64,000 nucleotides of DNA from an uncultured Flavobacteriales bacterium (GCA_913055685.1 CAJXKC010000001.1:1240001-1304000); one strand, 5' to 3'; counted from the stretch's first letter, positions 41,829-50,309 are shown. The notes: generated from the sequence alone by a model not told the origin. Made by a program: numbers and translations.

Positions 41829-43901
41829 TTATTGGTTGTCTACCAGCGTGTAGAACCCAGGGAATTGGGGGGATTTCTCCAGTATTCCGTGCTCTTTCAT
41901 GTAGTTGATGTAGTTCCTGGCCATCCGTTCCTTGATTTCCAGGTGCTGAGAGATCAGTTTTCCGAGATCTTTAGAGGACATGGAGCGTTTTTCACCGTAA
42001 AGTTCCTTGGCCAGGGCTTTTAAATCAATCGAATTTCGTTTTACCGTTTCCTTTGGGCTTTTTTCACCAAAGAATTCATGGCGACCTTTCTCTTTGTTCC
42101 AGCCAAACTCCATGATGGGTACATCTAGTGGACTTCCATCGCGTACTTTTAAAGCTTTGATTAGGGACGAATCGGTGTTTTCGTCCTTTTCGATGAGAAG
42201 AATACCTGCCGCCTTACGTTGCACTTCACTTCCCAGGTGTCCACGAAGCTTCATTCCGGATGGAGCCATGTGGAGAACACAGACCACCACCGTATTGTAA
42301 ATGGCAGCAATACGAATCAGCTCCTCAATCAAAGCAACAGAGCCTTCTTCCTCATTTACCCCAGGTAACAAGTCACCAATACCATCAATCACCACCATGT
42401 GGATCCCACCAAATTGATAGAAATACTTGTCCATGGATTCCATGATGAGCTTCATACGCTCTGCCCGAGAAATACCCACCAGGCAAAATGCTTTGAACCA
42501 GGAAGGTGGTCGTTTTAAAGTAGAGCGGTTCACGATGTAGGTCAGGTTTTTATAGAGCTGGTATTCGCTTTGCTCCGTGTCGTAGAGCAATACCCCTTGA
42601 CCATTGTTGTTTTCGCGTACCATGGTGCCCAGAGTATCGATGTCTAAACCTTCTGGCTTGATACTCCCTGAAAGAATGCCTCCTAAGAAGTTGGTTTTAC
42701 CACTTCCTTCTGATCCAGCTACACACATAATGTTCCCAGGAGCGCCAACGGTCACATCATTGATTTTGATAAGAGGCTCTGGCTCCACCGGAGGACGACT
42801 AAAGTCAATTTCACAGGTACGCATGATGGCCATGGAATCTTCATAAGCAATGTCCAGCATTTCCCGGAATAACATGCGTAGGTCCTCAGCGGTATGCCCT
42901 AAGGCAAAGAAGTCCGAAATGTCCTTTTGATCTTTCTCTCCTGAGAGGGGTAGTCGAAGAGATTTCAGATTGAAAGCCTTGTATTGATGCTTCAACGATT
43001 CCATGGATTTCAGTCCGGTCTCATCCACATCATAGAGTAGCACCAGGTGCTTGAATCGGAAGCTGAATGCTCTGAGCAAGTTTTTTGGAATGTGAGCTGT
43101 TTCACTATTCATGGAAACGGCATTGAACCCATGGGCCGTAAGTGTGATTACATCTTTCTCTCCACCGGTAAAGAATAGAATATCGCCACGGATCGGCAGC
43201 TGCTCCTTTCCAAAAACGTACTGTTCGGTCTTCTCACCGGTAAAAAGGAACCTTGGTTTTGAAAAGGGTCGATACAGTTTGGTGAATCGGATGCTTTGGT
43301 AGCCAAACATGGGCTCGGCATCAGAGGATATAAACTCATAACGTTTGCCGGTCTTTCCAATGCCTTGATAGGAAGCCACTGATACCACATTGAATCGATC
43401 CAGGTCATCTTTGGTAACTCCATACTGATTCCAGTAGGCCAATTCCTCGGTAGTAAAACTCTTTACCTTGAGTGGAAGCTCATTTTGAGCGGTTTCAAAT
43501 CCTTCGTGGATGCTAGGTAGCTCACTGGCTCGGCTCAACATTCCTGCGGATTCATCCACCAATTGATCAATTTTTTGTGAGGTAGTCTCTAGTCCAAGAG
43601 CCAGCTCCTGGTTGATGATTCGGAGGATTTTCACGAACTCGTCTTTGTGCTCGCAAGCCAAAGCGAAGATCTTGCCCACAAAGAAGAAGCAGTCCCCGCT
43701 GTATTCAGCATCTCCAAAATCCTTGAACTTGTAGACTCTTGATCTCTTGTCGAAGAACACATAGCAAGATGCTTTGGTGTCCTCATAAAATGGACTTTTG
43801 AATGCTTTCCCGGTTCCGTGCATTCTGCTTCCAAGGAAGTGCTTGAAGACGTCATAGCCATTATTGGTAGCGTCTAGTATGCTCTGTTTATCTAATCCCA
43901 T
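41829..43901 (-). CDS. Primase-helicase (Toprim plus RecA-type ATPase)
   Basis: 690 residues. N-terminal DNA-binding primase-type region with NPFYEDTK-like KSPFYEDTKASCYVFF and FKDFGDAEYSGDCFFFVGKIF. Toprim at about 240-320: FFTGGEKDVITLTAHGF and LVLLYDVDETG. RecA/DnaB-like ATPase from about 390: CVAGSEGSGKTNFLGG and MVVIDGIGDLLPGV (about 500). A winged-helix-like C-terminus (KEHGILEKSPQFPGFYTL). It would unwind and prime element DNA, like T7 gp4. A 5' fragment of a homologue at 59735-59997 links it to the viral module. Confidence 0.88.
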   Translation of the reverse strand: MGLDKQSILDATNNGYDVFKHFLGSRMHGTGKAFKSPFYEDTKASCYVFFDKRSRVYKFKDFGDAEYSGDCFFFVGKIFALACEHKDEFVKILRIINQELALGLETTSQKIDQLVDESAGMLSRASELPSIHEGFETAQNELPLKVKSFTTEELAYWNQYGVTKDDLDRFNVVSVASYQGIGKTGKRYEFISSDAEPMFGYQSIRFTKLYRPFSKPRFLFTGEKTEQYVFGKEQLPIRGDILFFTGGEKDVITLTAHGFNAVSMNSETAHIPKNLLRAFSFRFKHLVLLYDVDETGLKSMESLKHQYKAFNLKSLRLPLSGEKDQKDISDFFALGHTAEDLRMLFREMLDIAYEDSMAIMRTCEIDFSRPPVEPEPLIKINDVTVGAPGNIMCVAGSEGSGKTNFLGGILSGSIKPEGLDIDTLGTMVRENNNGQGVLLYDTEQSEYQLYKNLTYIVNRSTLKRPPSWFKAFCLVGISRAERMKLIMESMDKYFYQFGGIHMVVIDGIGDLLPGVNEEEGSVALIEELIRIAAIYNTVVVCVLHMAPSGMKLRGHLGSEVQRKAAGILLIEKDENTDSSLIKALKVRDGSPLDVPIMEFGWNKEKGRHEFFGEKSPKETVKRNSIDLKALAKELYGEKRSMSSKDLGKLISQHLEIKERMARNYINYMKEHGILEKSPQFPGFYTLVDNQ

Positions 43902-43912
43902 AGCGCAGTGTT

Positions 43913-44215
43913 TTAAAGGATTGAGGGCAGTGCGCCACTGTGATTGCGATTGATAAACTCTTCCAGGTCATCTAATGCAAGTTTCCTTTTACCGCCAATG
44001 TGATGATAGGCCACGAGGCCTTCCCGCATGTACCGGTACAAGGTGTTTCGGGAAACCTCCAGGTAATCGGCAGCTTCCTCGGTCGTTAAAAATTTCTGCT
44101 TTGGCCTTGGTGCCAAAAGCTTCGCCTGGAGCTCCTTAAAACTGCGCTCCATGCTATCCAGTCGCTGCTTAAGGCGATCCAGATCTTCTTTGGTTTTCTT
44201 ATCTGTATTCCACAT
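43913..44215 (-). CDS. Excisionase-like HTH protein
   Basis: 100 residues; a coiled coil (LDRLKQRLDSMERSFKELQ) then a MerR/excisionase-type winged HTH: FLTTEEAADYLEVSRNTLYRYMREG and YHHIGGKRKLALDDLEEFI. Such proteins act as recombination directionality factors and/or activators. Positioned between RteC and the primase, as in excision-control modules of Bacteroidota elements. Homologous gene at 59984-60298. Confidence 0.82.
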   Translation of the reverse strand: MWNTDKKTKEDLDRLKQRLDSMERSFKELQAKLLAPRPKQKFLTTEEAADYLEVSRNTLYRYMREGLVAYHHIGGKRKLALDDLEEFINRNHSGALPSIL

Positions 44216-44267
44216 AGCTCTCGTTTTGATGGGTGCAAGACTAAGGGGAGGTGAGAAGAAAAATGTT

Positions 44268-44289
44268 AGACTCTAATAGAGGTCTAATA
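44268..44289. promoter_or_regulatory. Imperfect palindrome between rteC and the HTH gene
   Basis: TTAGAC at 44268-44273 and GTCTAA at 44284-44289 flank TCTA/TAGA arms, giving a 22-bp operator-like palindrome just upstream of the excisionase-like gene and beside the rteC stop. The half-site TAGAGTCTA recurs at the same place in the second element (about 60365). RteC of CTnDOT binds inverted half-sites upstream of its excision operon, so this is a candidate RteC site. Confidence 0.5.
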
Positions 44290-44299
44290 CTTTTCTCAA

Positions 44300-45133
44300 T
44301 CAGTCATCTTCGCAATACAGTTTGAAAACCTCGGTCAATTCTCGTGTGTAGGAGCTTTCGGGTTTCTTTCTCCGTTTTAGGGCACCAATAGCCTGTCTGG
44401 CACTACTTAGATCTAGGTTGAAGAGCCAACCAAAGAGCTCGATTAAGTCCTTTTGGTGGATGATCCCATCCTGACTGCCAATCGAATTGCTTTTGGAAAG
44501 GGCAACGATCAATTCTAGAAGATCGGCTTTACTGCGGTTCCAGGTCAATTTACTTTTACCCATGCTATTAGCGAAGAGCGAGAGCTGGCCTTTTACTAAA
44601 GGATTATTCCCGCTAAATGGCGCATGACCAGGGAAATGAGCATGTAAGTCACGGATAGGAAAGAAAGTGTCGATATGCTTGATCCGGTGGTTGATCAAGC
44701 GGATACAGCGCGATATCAGTCGCTTCTGAATCTCCAAAAATCGGAGCACAGTGTCCCGAACCAATTCATCGTTCGTGTATTCGACTTGGTATTTAATCTT
44801 GAAGGTGACTTTTACCAACCAGTCGTCCTTCTTTTTCTTGGGGAAGTAGCGCTTTTCTTGCGATTTCGCATCGAACAATAAAAGGTTCAAGGCGCGCACC
44901 GCCCCAATAGCATTATCACTGTCGTTGGTTACAGTGTCTATTTGATCCTGGAGGTTTCTTAATAGTACCTCACAATAATGATCGTAGTCCTTGAGAGTAG
45001 CGTGTCCATTGAAGTTTAGGTCAATTATTTCTGTTGTTTCAAATAGGTTTACTGGTATTTGCCCGGTTCTTTTTCCGAGCTTAATCTCGGCCTTGGATAT
45101 TTCAGCCAATATGGTTTCAAGAGAGCTTAACAT
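44300..45133 (-). CDS. rteC: RteC-like regulator
   Basis: 277 residues. Matches RteC architecture: N-terminal helical half with VNLFETTEIIDLNFNGHATL, YCEVLLRNLQDQID and RFLEIQKRLISRCI; C-terminal winged helix with KLTWNRSKADLLELIVALSKSNSI, DLIELFGWLFNLDLSSARQAIGALKRRKK. RteC controls excision in CTnDOT-type elements. Divergent from the 45585 gene across a 450-bp control region. Frameshifted homologue at 60388-61175. Confidence 0.85.
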   Translation of the reverse strand: MLSSLETILAEISKAEIKLGKRTGQIPVNLFETTEIIDLNFNGHATLKDYDHYCEVLLRNLQDQIDTVTNDSDNAIGAVRALNLLLFDAKSQEKRYFPKKKKDDWLVKVTFKIKYQVEYTNDELVRDTVLRFLEIQKRLISRCIRLINHRIKHIDTFFPIRDLHAHFPGHAPFSGNNPLVKGQLSLFANSMGKSKLTWNRSKADLLELIVALSKSNSIGSQDGIIHQKDLIELFGWLFNLDLSSARQAIGALKRRKKPESSYTRELTEVFKLYCEDD

Positions 45134-45584
45134 GCTGGTTGATTAATTATTCAGGTTGCGTTAAACTCCAATTGGAACCCTGTCAGCTAATGGAGGTAAT
45201 CTCTAGCAAATCCATCCTTGGCAATGCGGCAATGGTATATATATATACATTGCCGCATTGCCATACCGGATGTGGGTTTGGAAATTTCCAATGCAAGTAT
45301 TTGTAATTCAATTCATTGCAAAATCCGTTTAATCAATAAAATGCGTTGCCAAACGCATGAGTTTTGGCAATCGGTGGTTCTCTTTCAGTGACAGTCTCCA
45401 GTTGGAGGGTTGAGTACCTTGAGCCTGTGACTGTTAGAGTCCAATTCTTAGGTCATTTTATTTTCGAAGCAATGACGATTCTCAGCTATGAAGCGGTTAC
45501 TCTTCACATCAGGTCAAAAAGGTGCGCAATTAAAGCACCTTTCATTCTAATTTTTTCGGTTACTTTCAAATAGATATTAAGAAT
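45134..45584. promoter_or_regulatory. Control region upstream of rteC with a strong palindrome
   Basis: 450 bp without a gene between rteC and a divergent hypothetical gene. It contains a perfect 15-bp inverted repeat (45220-45234 and 45248-45262; arm GGCAATGCGGCAATG) around an alternating TA spacer, and further GCGTTGCC / GGCAAT and CATTGC-type short repeats at 45310-45375. It could be an operator, a replication origin, or both. Confidence 0.5.
45220..45262. repeat. Perfect 15-bp inverted repeat with TA spacer
   Basis: Arms GGCAATGCGGCAATG and CATTGCCGCATTGCC are exact reverse complements, separated by a 13-base (TA)n-type spacer (45235-45247). An AT-rich bubble flanked by strong arms resembles initiator-binding or melting sites of phages and plasmids. 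It lies 87 bp upstream of the rteC start. Confidence 0.7.
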
Positions 45585-45986
45585 TTGAAGTTGATTAATT
45601 CGCACAAAATGATACACCCATCCAAGCCCAATGAAATCATTTGTATGACGCTGATATACCTGCCTACTCAAGCAGGATCCGTACCCACTTTTGTAGCCTT
45701 TGATCAGTACTCACACTATTGCTTTTTTGTGGAGCCGGTTGAAGTGCTTAATGAGGCCGCCATGATGAAAGCTGTAGGTAAGCTGATGAACCATGAAGAC
45801 TTTCAGCGAATCGACCATAAGGACTTTTGCTTATTCGTGGATTTTGGTGAAGAGATCCAGGAAGAACTCAACCTTATTGCACAAGAGCATGAAGGATCCG
45901 TGATATATGAACCAGAGGTCGTTGAGGAGGCTACTGAAGAAGATTTGGAAGCACTTTTCAAAAACATAATTAAGCAGGATAAGTGA
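45585..45986 (+). CDS. Hypothetical protein
   Basis: 133 residues; a beta-rich first half (IICMTLIYLPTQAGSVPTF, HYCFFVEPVEVL), then an acidic helix (EVVEEATEEDLEALFKNI). Alternative ATG inside at 45609. No known domain. It precedes the Crp/Fnr gene by 6 bp on the same strand, so may share its transcript. Confidence 0.5.
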   Translation: MKLINSHKMIHPSKPNEIICMTLIYLPTQAGSVPTFVAFDQYSHYCFFVEPVEVLNEAAMMKAVGKLMNHEDFQRIDHKDFCLFVDFGEEIQEELNLIAQEHEGSVIYEPEVVEEATEEDLEALFKNIIKQDK

Positions 45987-45992
45987 TTACCT

Positions 45993-46580
45993 TTGATGTT
46001 TATGAATGGAGAGATTCCTGGTTTTTTAAGATACCTCAATAATATTTCACCTTTAAGTGAGGGTGCCCAGGCTGCTCTTATACCTTTACTTAGAGTTGAA
46101 GGAATTCCTGCCAAACACACTTTACAAGCGATCAACAGTAGTTGTAAGACGCTTTATTTCATTCAGGAAGGGGCAGCTAGAATATATTATTTCAAAGACG
46201 ATAAAGACGTCACTGAGTATTTTGCATTATCACAATCCATGATTATCCGAGCCGAGAGTTTATTTTCTGGCTTGCCAACGGTGAAGGGAATTGAAACGAT
46301 TTTACCTTCAACTATCATCTCCATTCCAGCTCACTTTTTCTTTAAGACGTTCTCGGAGTGGCCTGAAATTGAAAGGCTGTTTCATTTATTGATCCGGGCA
46401 AGTTACTTGGAGACCTTGGTAAGATTGGAGCAGTTACAATTCAACACGGCTCATGAACGATATCAAAAACTCTTGGAAGCTTCTCCTGAATTGGTTCAAA
46501 AAATCCCCTTAAAGCACATTGCCTCCTTTCTGGGCATTACACAAGTGAGCCTGAGTAGAATAAGGGCTGATCTACGCTGA
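45993..46580 (+). CDS. Crp/Fnr-family transcriptional regulator
   Basis: 195 residues. N-terminal cyclic-nucleotide-binding-like barrel (TLYFIQEGAARIYYFKDDKD, EYFALSQSMIIRAESLFSG) and C-terminal HTH (IPLKHIASFLGITQVSLSRIRADL). No Fe-S cysteines, so not an Fnr oxygen sensor of the classic type. Typical Bacteroidota Crp/Fnr regulator beside metal or stress genes; it likely controls the rhodanese-MFS-cation transporter genes that follow. Confidence 0.88.
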   Translation: MMFMNGEIPGFLRYLNNISPLSEGAQAALIPLLRVEGIPAKHTLQAINSSCKTLYFIQEGAARIYYFKDDKDVTEYFALSQSMIIRAESLFSGLPTVKGIETILPSTIISIPAHFFFKTFSEWPEIERLFHLLIRASYLETLVRLEQLQFNTAHERYQKLLEASPELVQKIPLKHIASFLGITQVSLSRIRADLR

Positions 46581-46601
46581 TTATTTATCATTTGTAAATT
46601 T

Positions 46602-46628
46602 TTGTCTTCGCTGAAGGTCTCAACTTTG
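46602..46628 (+). promoter_or_regulatory. Bacteroidota-type promoter before rhodanese
   Basis: A TTG at 46602-46604 and CAACTTTG (consensus TAnnTTTG, one mismatch) at 46621-46628 with 16-bp spacing, 17 bp before the rhodanese ATG. Consistent with the sigma-A -33/-7 elements of Bacteroidota. Confidence 0.45.
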
Positions 46629-46644
46629 TCTAAAATATATTTAG

Positions 46645-46947
46645 ATGCAAGAGTTGAGTTTAACAGCGCTTTTTTCCATGCTAGAAGATGGAACGAAGGT
46701 TCGATTAATAGATGTTCGATCTCCCGAAGAATTCAGAACAAAGCATATTAAAGGAGCCGATAATGTTTCTTTGGATAGTCTAGGAAATGAATCCATTCAT
46801 TGGAGTCGTTCCATCCCTATAGTCACAGTTTGTGGAAAAGGTGGAGGAAGGTCAGCGAAAGCTGCTTCCATACTCTCGGATATGGGTTTCCAATCTTACT
46901 ACCTGGAAGGTGGAACCACCAAATGGTTTAAATCAGATTACGAATGA
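46645..46947 (+). CDS. Rhodanese-like sulfurtransferase
   Basis: 100 residues, single rhodanese domain: VRLIDVRSPEEFRTKHIKGADNVSLD and the active-site loop VTVCGKGGGRSAKAASIL with catalytic Cys in VCGKGG. It may move persulfide sulfur or detoxify cyanide or arsenic species. Overlaps the MFS start by 4 nt (ATGA). Confidence 0.88.
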   Translation: MQELSLTALFSMLEDGTKVRLIDVRSPEEFRTKHIKGADNVSLDSLGNESIHWSRSIPIVTVCGKGGGRSAKAASILSDMGFQSYYLEGGTTKWFKSDYE

Positions 46948-48149
46948 ATCAGGTGAAACTAGGGATAAGAGAAAATTGGAAGCAGTTCTTTCTCTTAGTA
47001 CTCATCAATGCTTTTGTAGGCGGAATGGTGGGTATGGAGCGCAGTATCTTGCCTCAATTAGCAGAAGAAGAATTTCAAATGGCTGCAAAAACGGCCATCC
47101 TTTCCTTCATTATTGTATTTGGTATTTCGAAGGCAATCACTAACTATTTTACGGGAGCATTAGCCAATAAAGTCGGTCGGAAGAATCTGCTCACCATCGG
47201 ATGGTTGTTCGCCTTACCTGTTCCATTCATAATCATATATGCACCGAACTGGTCCTGGATCATCATTGCCAATATACTTCTCGGAATCAATCAAGGGTTA
47301 ACCTGGAGTAGTACAGTGGTAATGAAAATTGATTTAGTGGGGAGTAAAAATCGAGGGTTGGCGATGGGATTCAATGAATCGGCTGGTTATTTGGCTGTTG
47401 GTGCTGTAGCCTTTGCGAGTGGCTACATCGCATCGGACTTTGGCTTGAGACCTTATCCCTTTTATATCGGAATTTTCCTGTCTTTCATCGGCTTGCTGAG
47501 CAGCTGGATTTTAGTAAAGGACACTAAAATTCATGTTGGAATTGAATCGAATTCAAACGAGACAGCTCGTCTTAAAAATGTATTTCTTGACACCAGCTGG
47601 CGTCATCCCAATTTAGGGTCAATTACTCAAGCCGGGCTGGTCAACAATCTCAATGATGGAATGATCTGGGGTCTATTTCCAATTCTATTGGCCAATAAGG
47701 GATTTGGATTAGAACAAATCGCTCAAATCGTTGCCATTTACCCCATGGTGTGGGGCCTTGGGCAGTTGGGTACTGGTAAACTGGCAGACTTGCTCCCCAA
47801 AAAGCCTTTGTTGTTTTGGGGTATGTTGCTTCAAGGCCTAGCCATAGTTTTCATGGTATTCACCAGTGACTTTACCATTTTTGTGTTGCTCAGCGTATTA
47901 TTAGGGCTAGGTACTGCCATAGTTTATCCTACATTCTTAGCGGCCATTGCAGATGAAACACACCCTGAGCAAAGGCCTAAAAGTATTGGGGTGTTTAGGC
48001 TTTGGCGAGACCTGGGATACGCGATCGGTGCTCTGATAACCGGAATAATTGCTGACCTTTGGGATACGAATTATTCGGTTTTATCCATCGCATTCATTAC
48101 ACTGTTGTCCTCCTTGGTCATTCAGGTAAGGATGAGAAGACAGGTATAA
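46944..48149 (+). CDS. MFS transporter
   Basis: 401 residues with 12 predicted spans and MFS signatures: GALANKVGRKNLLTIGWLF (motif A in the 2-3 loop) and VGLGQLGTGKLADLLPKKP-like GLGQLGTGKLADLLPKKPL in the second half. Start coupled to the rhodanese. The substrate is unknown; the operon context (rhodanese, cation transporter, GDCCVxC) suggests efflux of a toxic anion or metal complex. Confidence 0.88.
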   Translation: MNQVKLGIRENWKQFFLLVLINAFVGGMVGMERSILPQLAEEEFQMAAKTAILSFIIVFGISKAITNYFTGALANKVGRKNLLTIGWLFALPVPFIIIYAPNWSWIIIANILLGINQGLTWSSTVVMKIDLVGSKNRGLAMGFNESAGYLAVGAVAFASGYIASDFGLRPYPFYIGIFLSFIGLLSSWILVKDTKIHVGIESNSNETARLKNVFLDTSWRHPNLGSITQAGLVNNLNDGMIWGLFPILLANKGFGLEQIAQIVAIYPMVWGLGQLGTGKLADLLPKKPLLFWGMLLQGLAIVFMVFTSDFTIFVLLSVLLGLGTAIVYPTFLAAIADETHPEQRPKSIGVFRLWRDLGYAIGALITGIIADLWDTNYSVLSIAFITLLSSLVIQVRMRRQV

Positions 48150-48160
48150 AATTAATAAGA

Positions 48161-48808
48161 GTGAATCAAGCAGGTAAGAAAAAAGAATGGCTTCAATGGG
48201 CGCTAATACTAAGCGTGGTTACTATTTTCTACAATGCGATTGAAGGTATTGTGGCTACTTATTTTGGAGCAACTGATGATACCTTGGCACTTTTCGGATT
48301 TGGAGTAGATAGCTTTGTAGAAGTCCTTTCAGGTTTAGGTATTGCTCATATGGTTATCCGGATGCAAAGAAACGGGAACATTCAACGCGATTCCTTTGAA
48401 AGGAATGCTCTGCGTATCACAGGCACCGCCTTTTACCTATTAATGACCGGATTAGTCATTGGATCATTTATGGCCTTCTATTCAGGGGCGCAGCCTCAGA
48501 CCACTAAAGCTGGAATTGTTATTTCGGTCATTTCAATAGCTACCATGTACTTTTTGTATCGTATGAAGTTAAACGTAGGCGAAAAGCTCAATTCAGCGCC
48601 CATCATTTCCGATGCTAAATGCACTAAAACCTGCTTTTATCTCTCCTTTGTTCTACTGGGCTCAAGCCTAATCTATGAATGGCTACAGGTACCTTATATT
48701 GATGCACTTGGCAGTTTGGGAATTGCCTGGTATGCTTTTAAGGAAGGGAGGGAAGCTTTTGAAAAGGCCCAATCACCCAATTTGAGTTGCTCAGATGACT
48801 GCTGCTAA
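48161..48808 (+). CDS. Cation transporter, CDF-like, with Cys-rich tail
   Basis: 215 residues from the GTG at 48161 (an upstream start at 48059 would overlap MFS by 90 nt). About five spans; TLALFGFGVDSFVEVLSGLG carries the CDF-type Asp in span 2. The C-terminal tail is SCSDDCC, a possible metal-binding end. Short for the cation diffusion facilitator family (about 300). A diverged copy of its last 80 bp lies at 50048-50131. Confidence 0.75.
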   Translation: MNQAGKKKEWLQWALILSVVTIFYNAIEGIVATYFGATDDTLALFGFGVDSFVEVLSGLGIAHMVIRMQRNGNIQRDSFERNALRITGTAFYLLMTGLVIGSFMAFYSGAQPQTTKAGIVISVISIATMYFLYRMKLNVGEKLNSAPIISDAKCTKTCFYLSFVLLGSSLIYEWLQVPYIDALGSLGIAWYAFKEGREAFEKAQSPNLSCSDDCC

Positions 48809-48831
48809 TTTGACGCTCTTCAATATTAGAT

Positions 48832-49041
48832 ATGGAAATAAAATTAAAATCCACCTTTACCTGTCCCAATTGTGGGAATAAGAAGGAGGAGCTAATGCCT
48901 ACGGATTCCTGTCAGTTTTACTATGAATGTGAAAAATGCCAAGAGCTAATTCGTCCAAAGGATGGTGACTGTTGTGTTTATTGTTCTTATGGGTCAGTGG
49001 CATGCCCACCTGTTCAAAAGAGTGGTAAAAGTTGCTGCTGA
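48832..49041 (+). CDS. GDCCVxC-domain small Cys-rich protein (copy 3)
   Basis: 69 residues, nearly the same as copy 1: FTCPNCGNKKEE, FYYECEKCQELI, then DGDCCVYCSYGSVACPP and a terminal CC. Follows the cation transporter by 23 bp. That the same small protein ends two different metal operons in one element supports a metal-chaperone or redox role. Confidence 0.88.
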   Translation: MEIKLKSTFTCPNCGNKKEELMPTDSCQFYYECEKCQELIRPKDGDCCVYCSYGSVACPPVQKSGKSCC

Positions 49042-49114
49042 TGCTTTTTGCAAGGAAGGGAATAGAACCTTATGAGGGGTTGATAGAATGAGGCTCTATG
49101 GCCGAGTATTGCCA

Positions 49115-49502
49115 TTACTCTTTAAGAACCAAATACGTTAGATACGATCCGTAAGTCAATAGGAAAAACAAGCCATTCCATCGGTCAATATCACACCCGT
49201 CCAAAATTAATTTTGTAGCCTAAAAAAGGAGCGGTGCCCGGCCGTTTACAAGTGGCACCTGTCCAACCTGGTTACCTTTATCCGGCTGGCAGCTTTCGTG
49301 AAAATCGACCTGTTTGAGTGGCTAAACGAACCTTTTGAGAAGGCCAAACCACCCCCTGATGACAGGCACACGCAATTAGCTTTCTTAATCCGGAGGGGGT
49401 ACTTTCTGAAAATGTAGATTTGGGTCAGCTAAATAACTGGTCTACAGGGAGAGTTATGTCGTAATCCAAACGTTTTGGACAGCTGTGGGTCAATATGATT
49501 TC
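49115..49502. repeat. Duplicated 3' end of the antiporter gene, split by an IS relic
   Basis: Bases 49115-49191 and 49497-49502 repeat the 3' end of the calcium/sodium antiporter gene at 50311-50394 nearly exactly (from the stop-codon side TACTCTTTAAG through GATTTC). The IS relic at 49192-49487 interrupts it at GGTCAATAT. With the transporter tail at 50048-50131 this shows a small tandem duplication of the region. Confidence 0.8.
49192..49487. mobile_element. Internally deleted IS, 296 bp, with TIRs and 9-bp target duplication
   Basis: Left end CACACCCGTCCAAA and right end complement CACAGCTGTCCAAA form 14-bp terminal inverted repeats (two mismatches). GGTCAATAT flanks both sides (49183-49191 and 49488-49496). 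Inside, plus-strand codons read a transposase-like C-terminus (LVTFIRLAAFVKIDLFEWLN ending near FLKM). An IS4-like family is suggested by the 9-bp duplication and the tail, but this is not certain. Non-autonomous. Confidence 0.8.
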
Positions 49503-49548
49503 CGCATTACGTATAGCTTTTGTTGACAACTGGCTTTTTTCTTGTTCA

Positions 49549-49926
49549 TTAAATTCCAATTATATATGAAGTCATTGACTTAATTTTCGTCCCTTTTGCT
49601 CCTTGAAAAACATATAATTCTGAAAACGCATATTTTTTTCCGTCTTGCATTTTCATAATTCCGCTTGCCGCTCCCTCTTTTCCGTGTGACAATATTTGCT
49701 CAAGAACTAATTTGCTTACTTTTTCGGATTTTATTATTTCCAATTCCACGGTAAATTTTTCTTTTCCTTCGATTTTTTTGTCGCCAATTATATTCCAAAC
49801 AATATCATCAGTTACACTCTCCGTTATAAATGCCACGTCTCCTTTTGCAAAGGCAATGTTGAATTGCTTTAAAAATTCCATTTTCGGTGAATTTCCGCAG
49901 TTCGGACTTGAAATAATTTTTGTCAT
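49549..49926 (-). CDS. SnoaL/NTF2-like protein in a cassette-like segment
   Basis: 125 residues from MTKIISSPNCGNSP (a start at 49947 adds 7). NTF2-like fold with FNIAFAKGDVAFITESVTDDIVW, a common stress-associated SnoaL pattern, then beta-strands. AT-rich and strongly Lys/Ile-coding compared with neighbours. Located between the antiporter duplicate and an attC-like repeat, suggesting capture as an integron-type cassette. Confidence 0.7.
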   Translation of the reverse strand: MTKIISSPNCGNSPKMEFLKQFNIAFAKGDVAFITESVTDDIVWNIIGDKKIEGKEKFTVELEIIKSEKVSKLVLEQILSHGKEGAASGIMKMQDGKKYAFSELYVFQGAKGTKIKSMTSYIIGI

Positions 49927-49966
49927 TACATAAGTGTTTGATTTCAATTCGTTTTTTTCAGCTTGT

Positions 49967-50047
49967 TGCCAACGCTTTGGCTATGTGCAGTGCGGGGTTG
50001 AAAAGCGATAGTTTTCAATCTTGCATGGTTGTAAGCCAAAGCTGCGG
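49967..50047. repeat. attC-like imperfect palindrome
   Basis: Outer arms GCTTTGGCT (49974-49982) and AGCCAAAGC (50034-50042) are exact inverted repeats; inside are shorter arms (GTGCAGTGC / GCATGG). Next to the left arm is GTTGGCA (minus strand), like the attC core GTTRRRY. The repeat ends where the duplicated transporter tail begins (50048). Resembles attC sites of chromosomal cassettes in Bacteroidota. Confidence 0.5.
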
Positions 50048-50131
50048 CCTGGTATGCTTTTAAGGAAGGGAGGGAAGCTTTTGAAATGGCCAAATCTCCG
50101 AACCTAAGTTTTAATCATGATTGTTGCTGAT
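50048..50131 (+). pseudogene. Relic copy of the cation transporter C-terminus
   Basis: Nearly identical to 48726-48808 for the first 45 bp (WYAFKEGREAFE) then diverged (MAKSPNLSFNHDCC before the stop). No upstream part. Left by a tandem duplication of the transporter-antiporter junction. Confidence 0.85.
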
Positions 50132-50309
50132 TAGAGTATTATCGGTCTAGGGTCATTTAATGTAGTTGTTACCTTTTAAATAATGAACTCAAACTGAATT
50201 AGATAAATGAAATTGAAGGAGCTGTAATCTTCGTGGTTGTTCTTTCTTCATCTGAATTCACTGAATGGTAACCCTGGGTATTTGTAGCTGTTGTGGAAAA
50301 TCATTCAGT

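Noticed and set aside
3982-45133. Integrative conjugative element
   Set aside because: RteC and DUF4248 suggest CTnDOT-like control, yet no relaxase, coupling protein or Tra gene is present.
48059-48160. Longer N-terminus of the cation transporter
   Set aside because: Would overlap the MFS gene by about 90 nt and its residues are out-of-frame MFS sequence; the GTG at 48161 fits the family start better.
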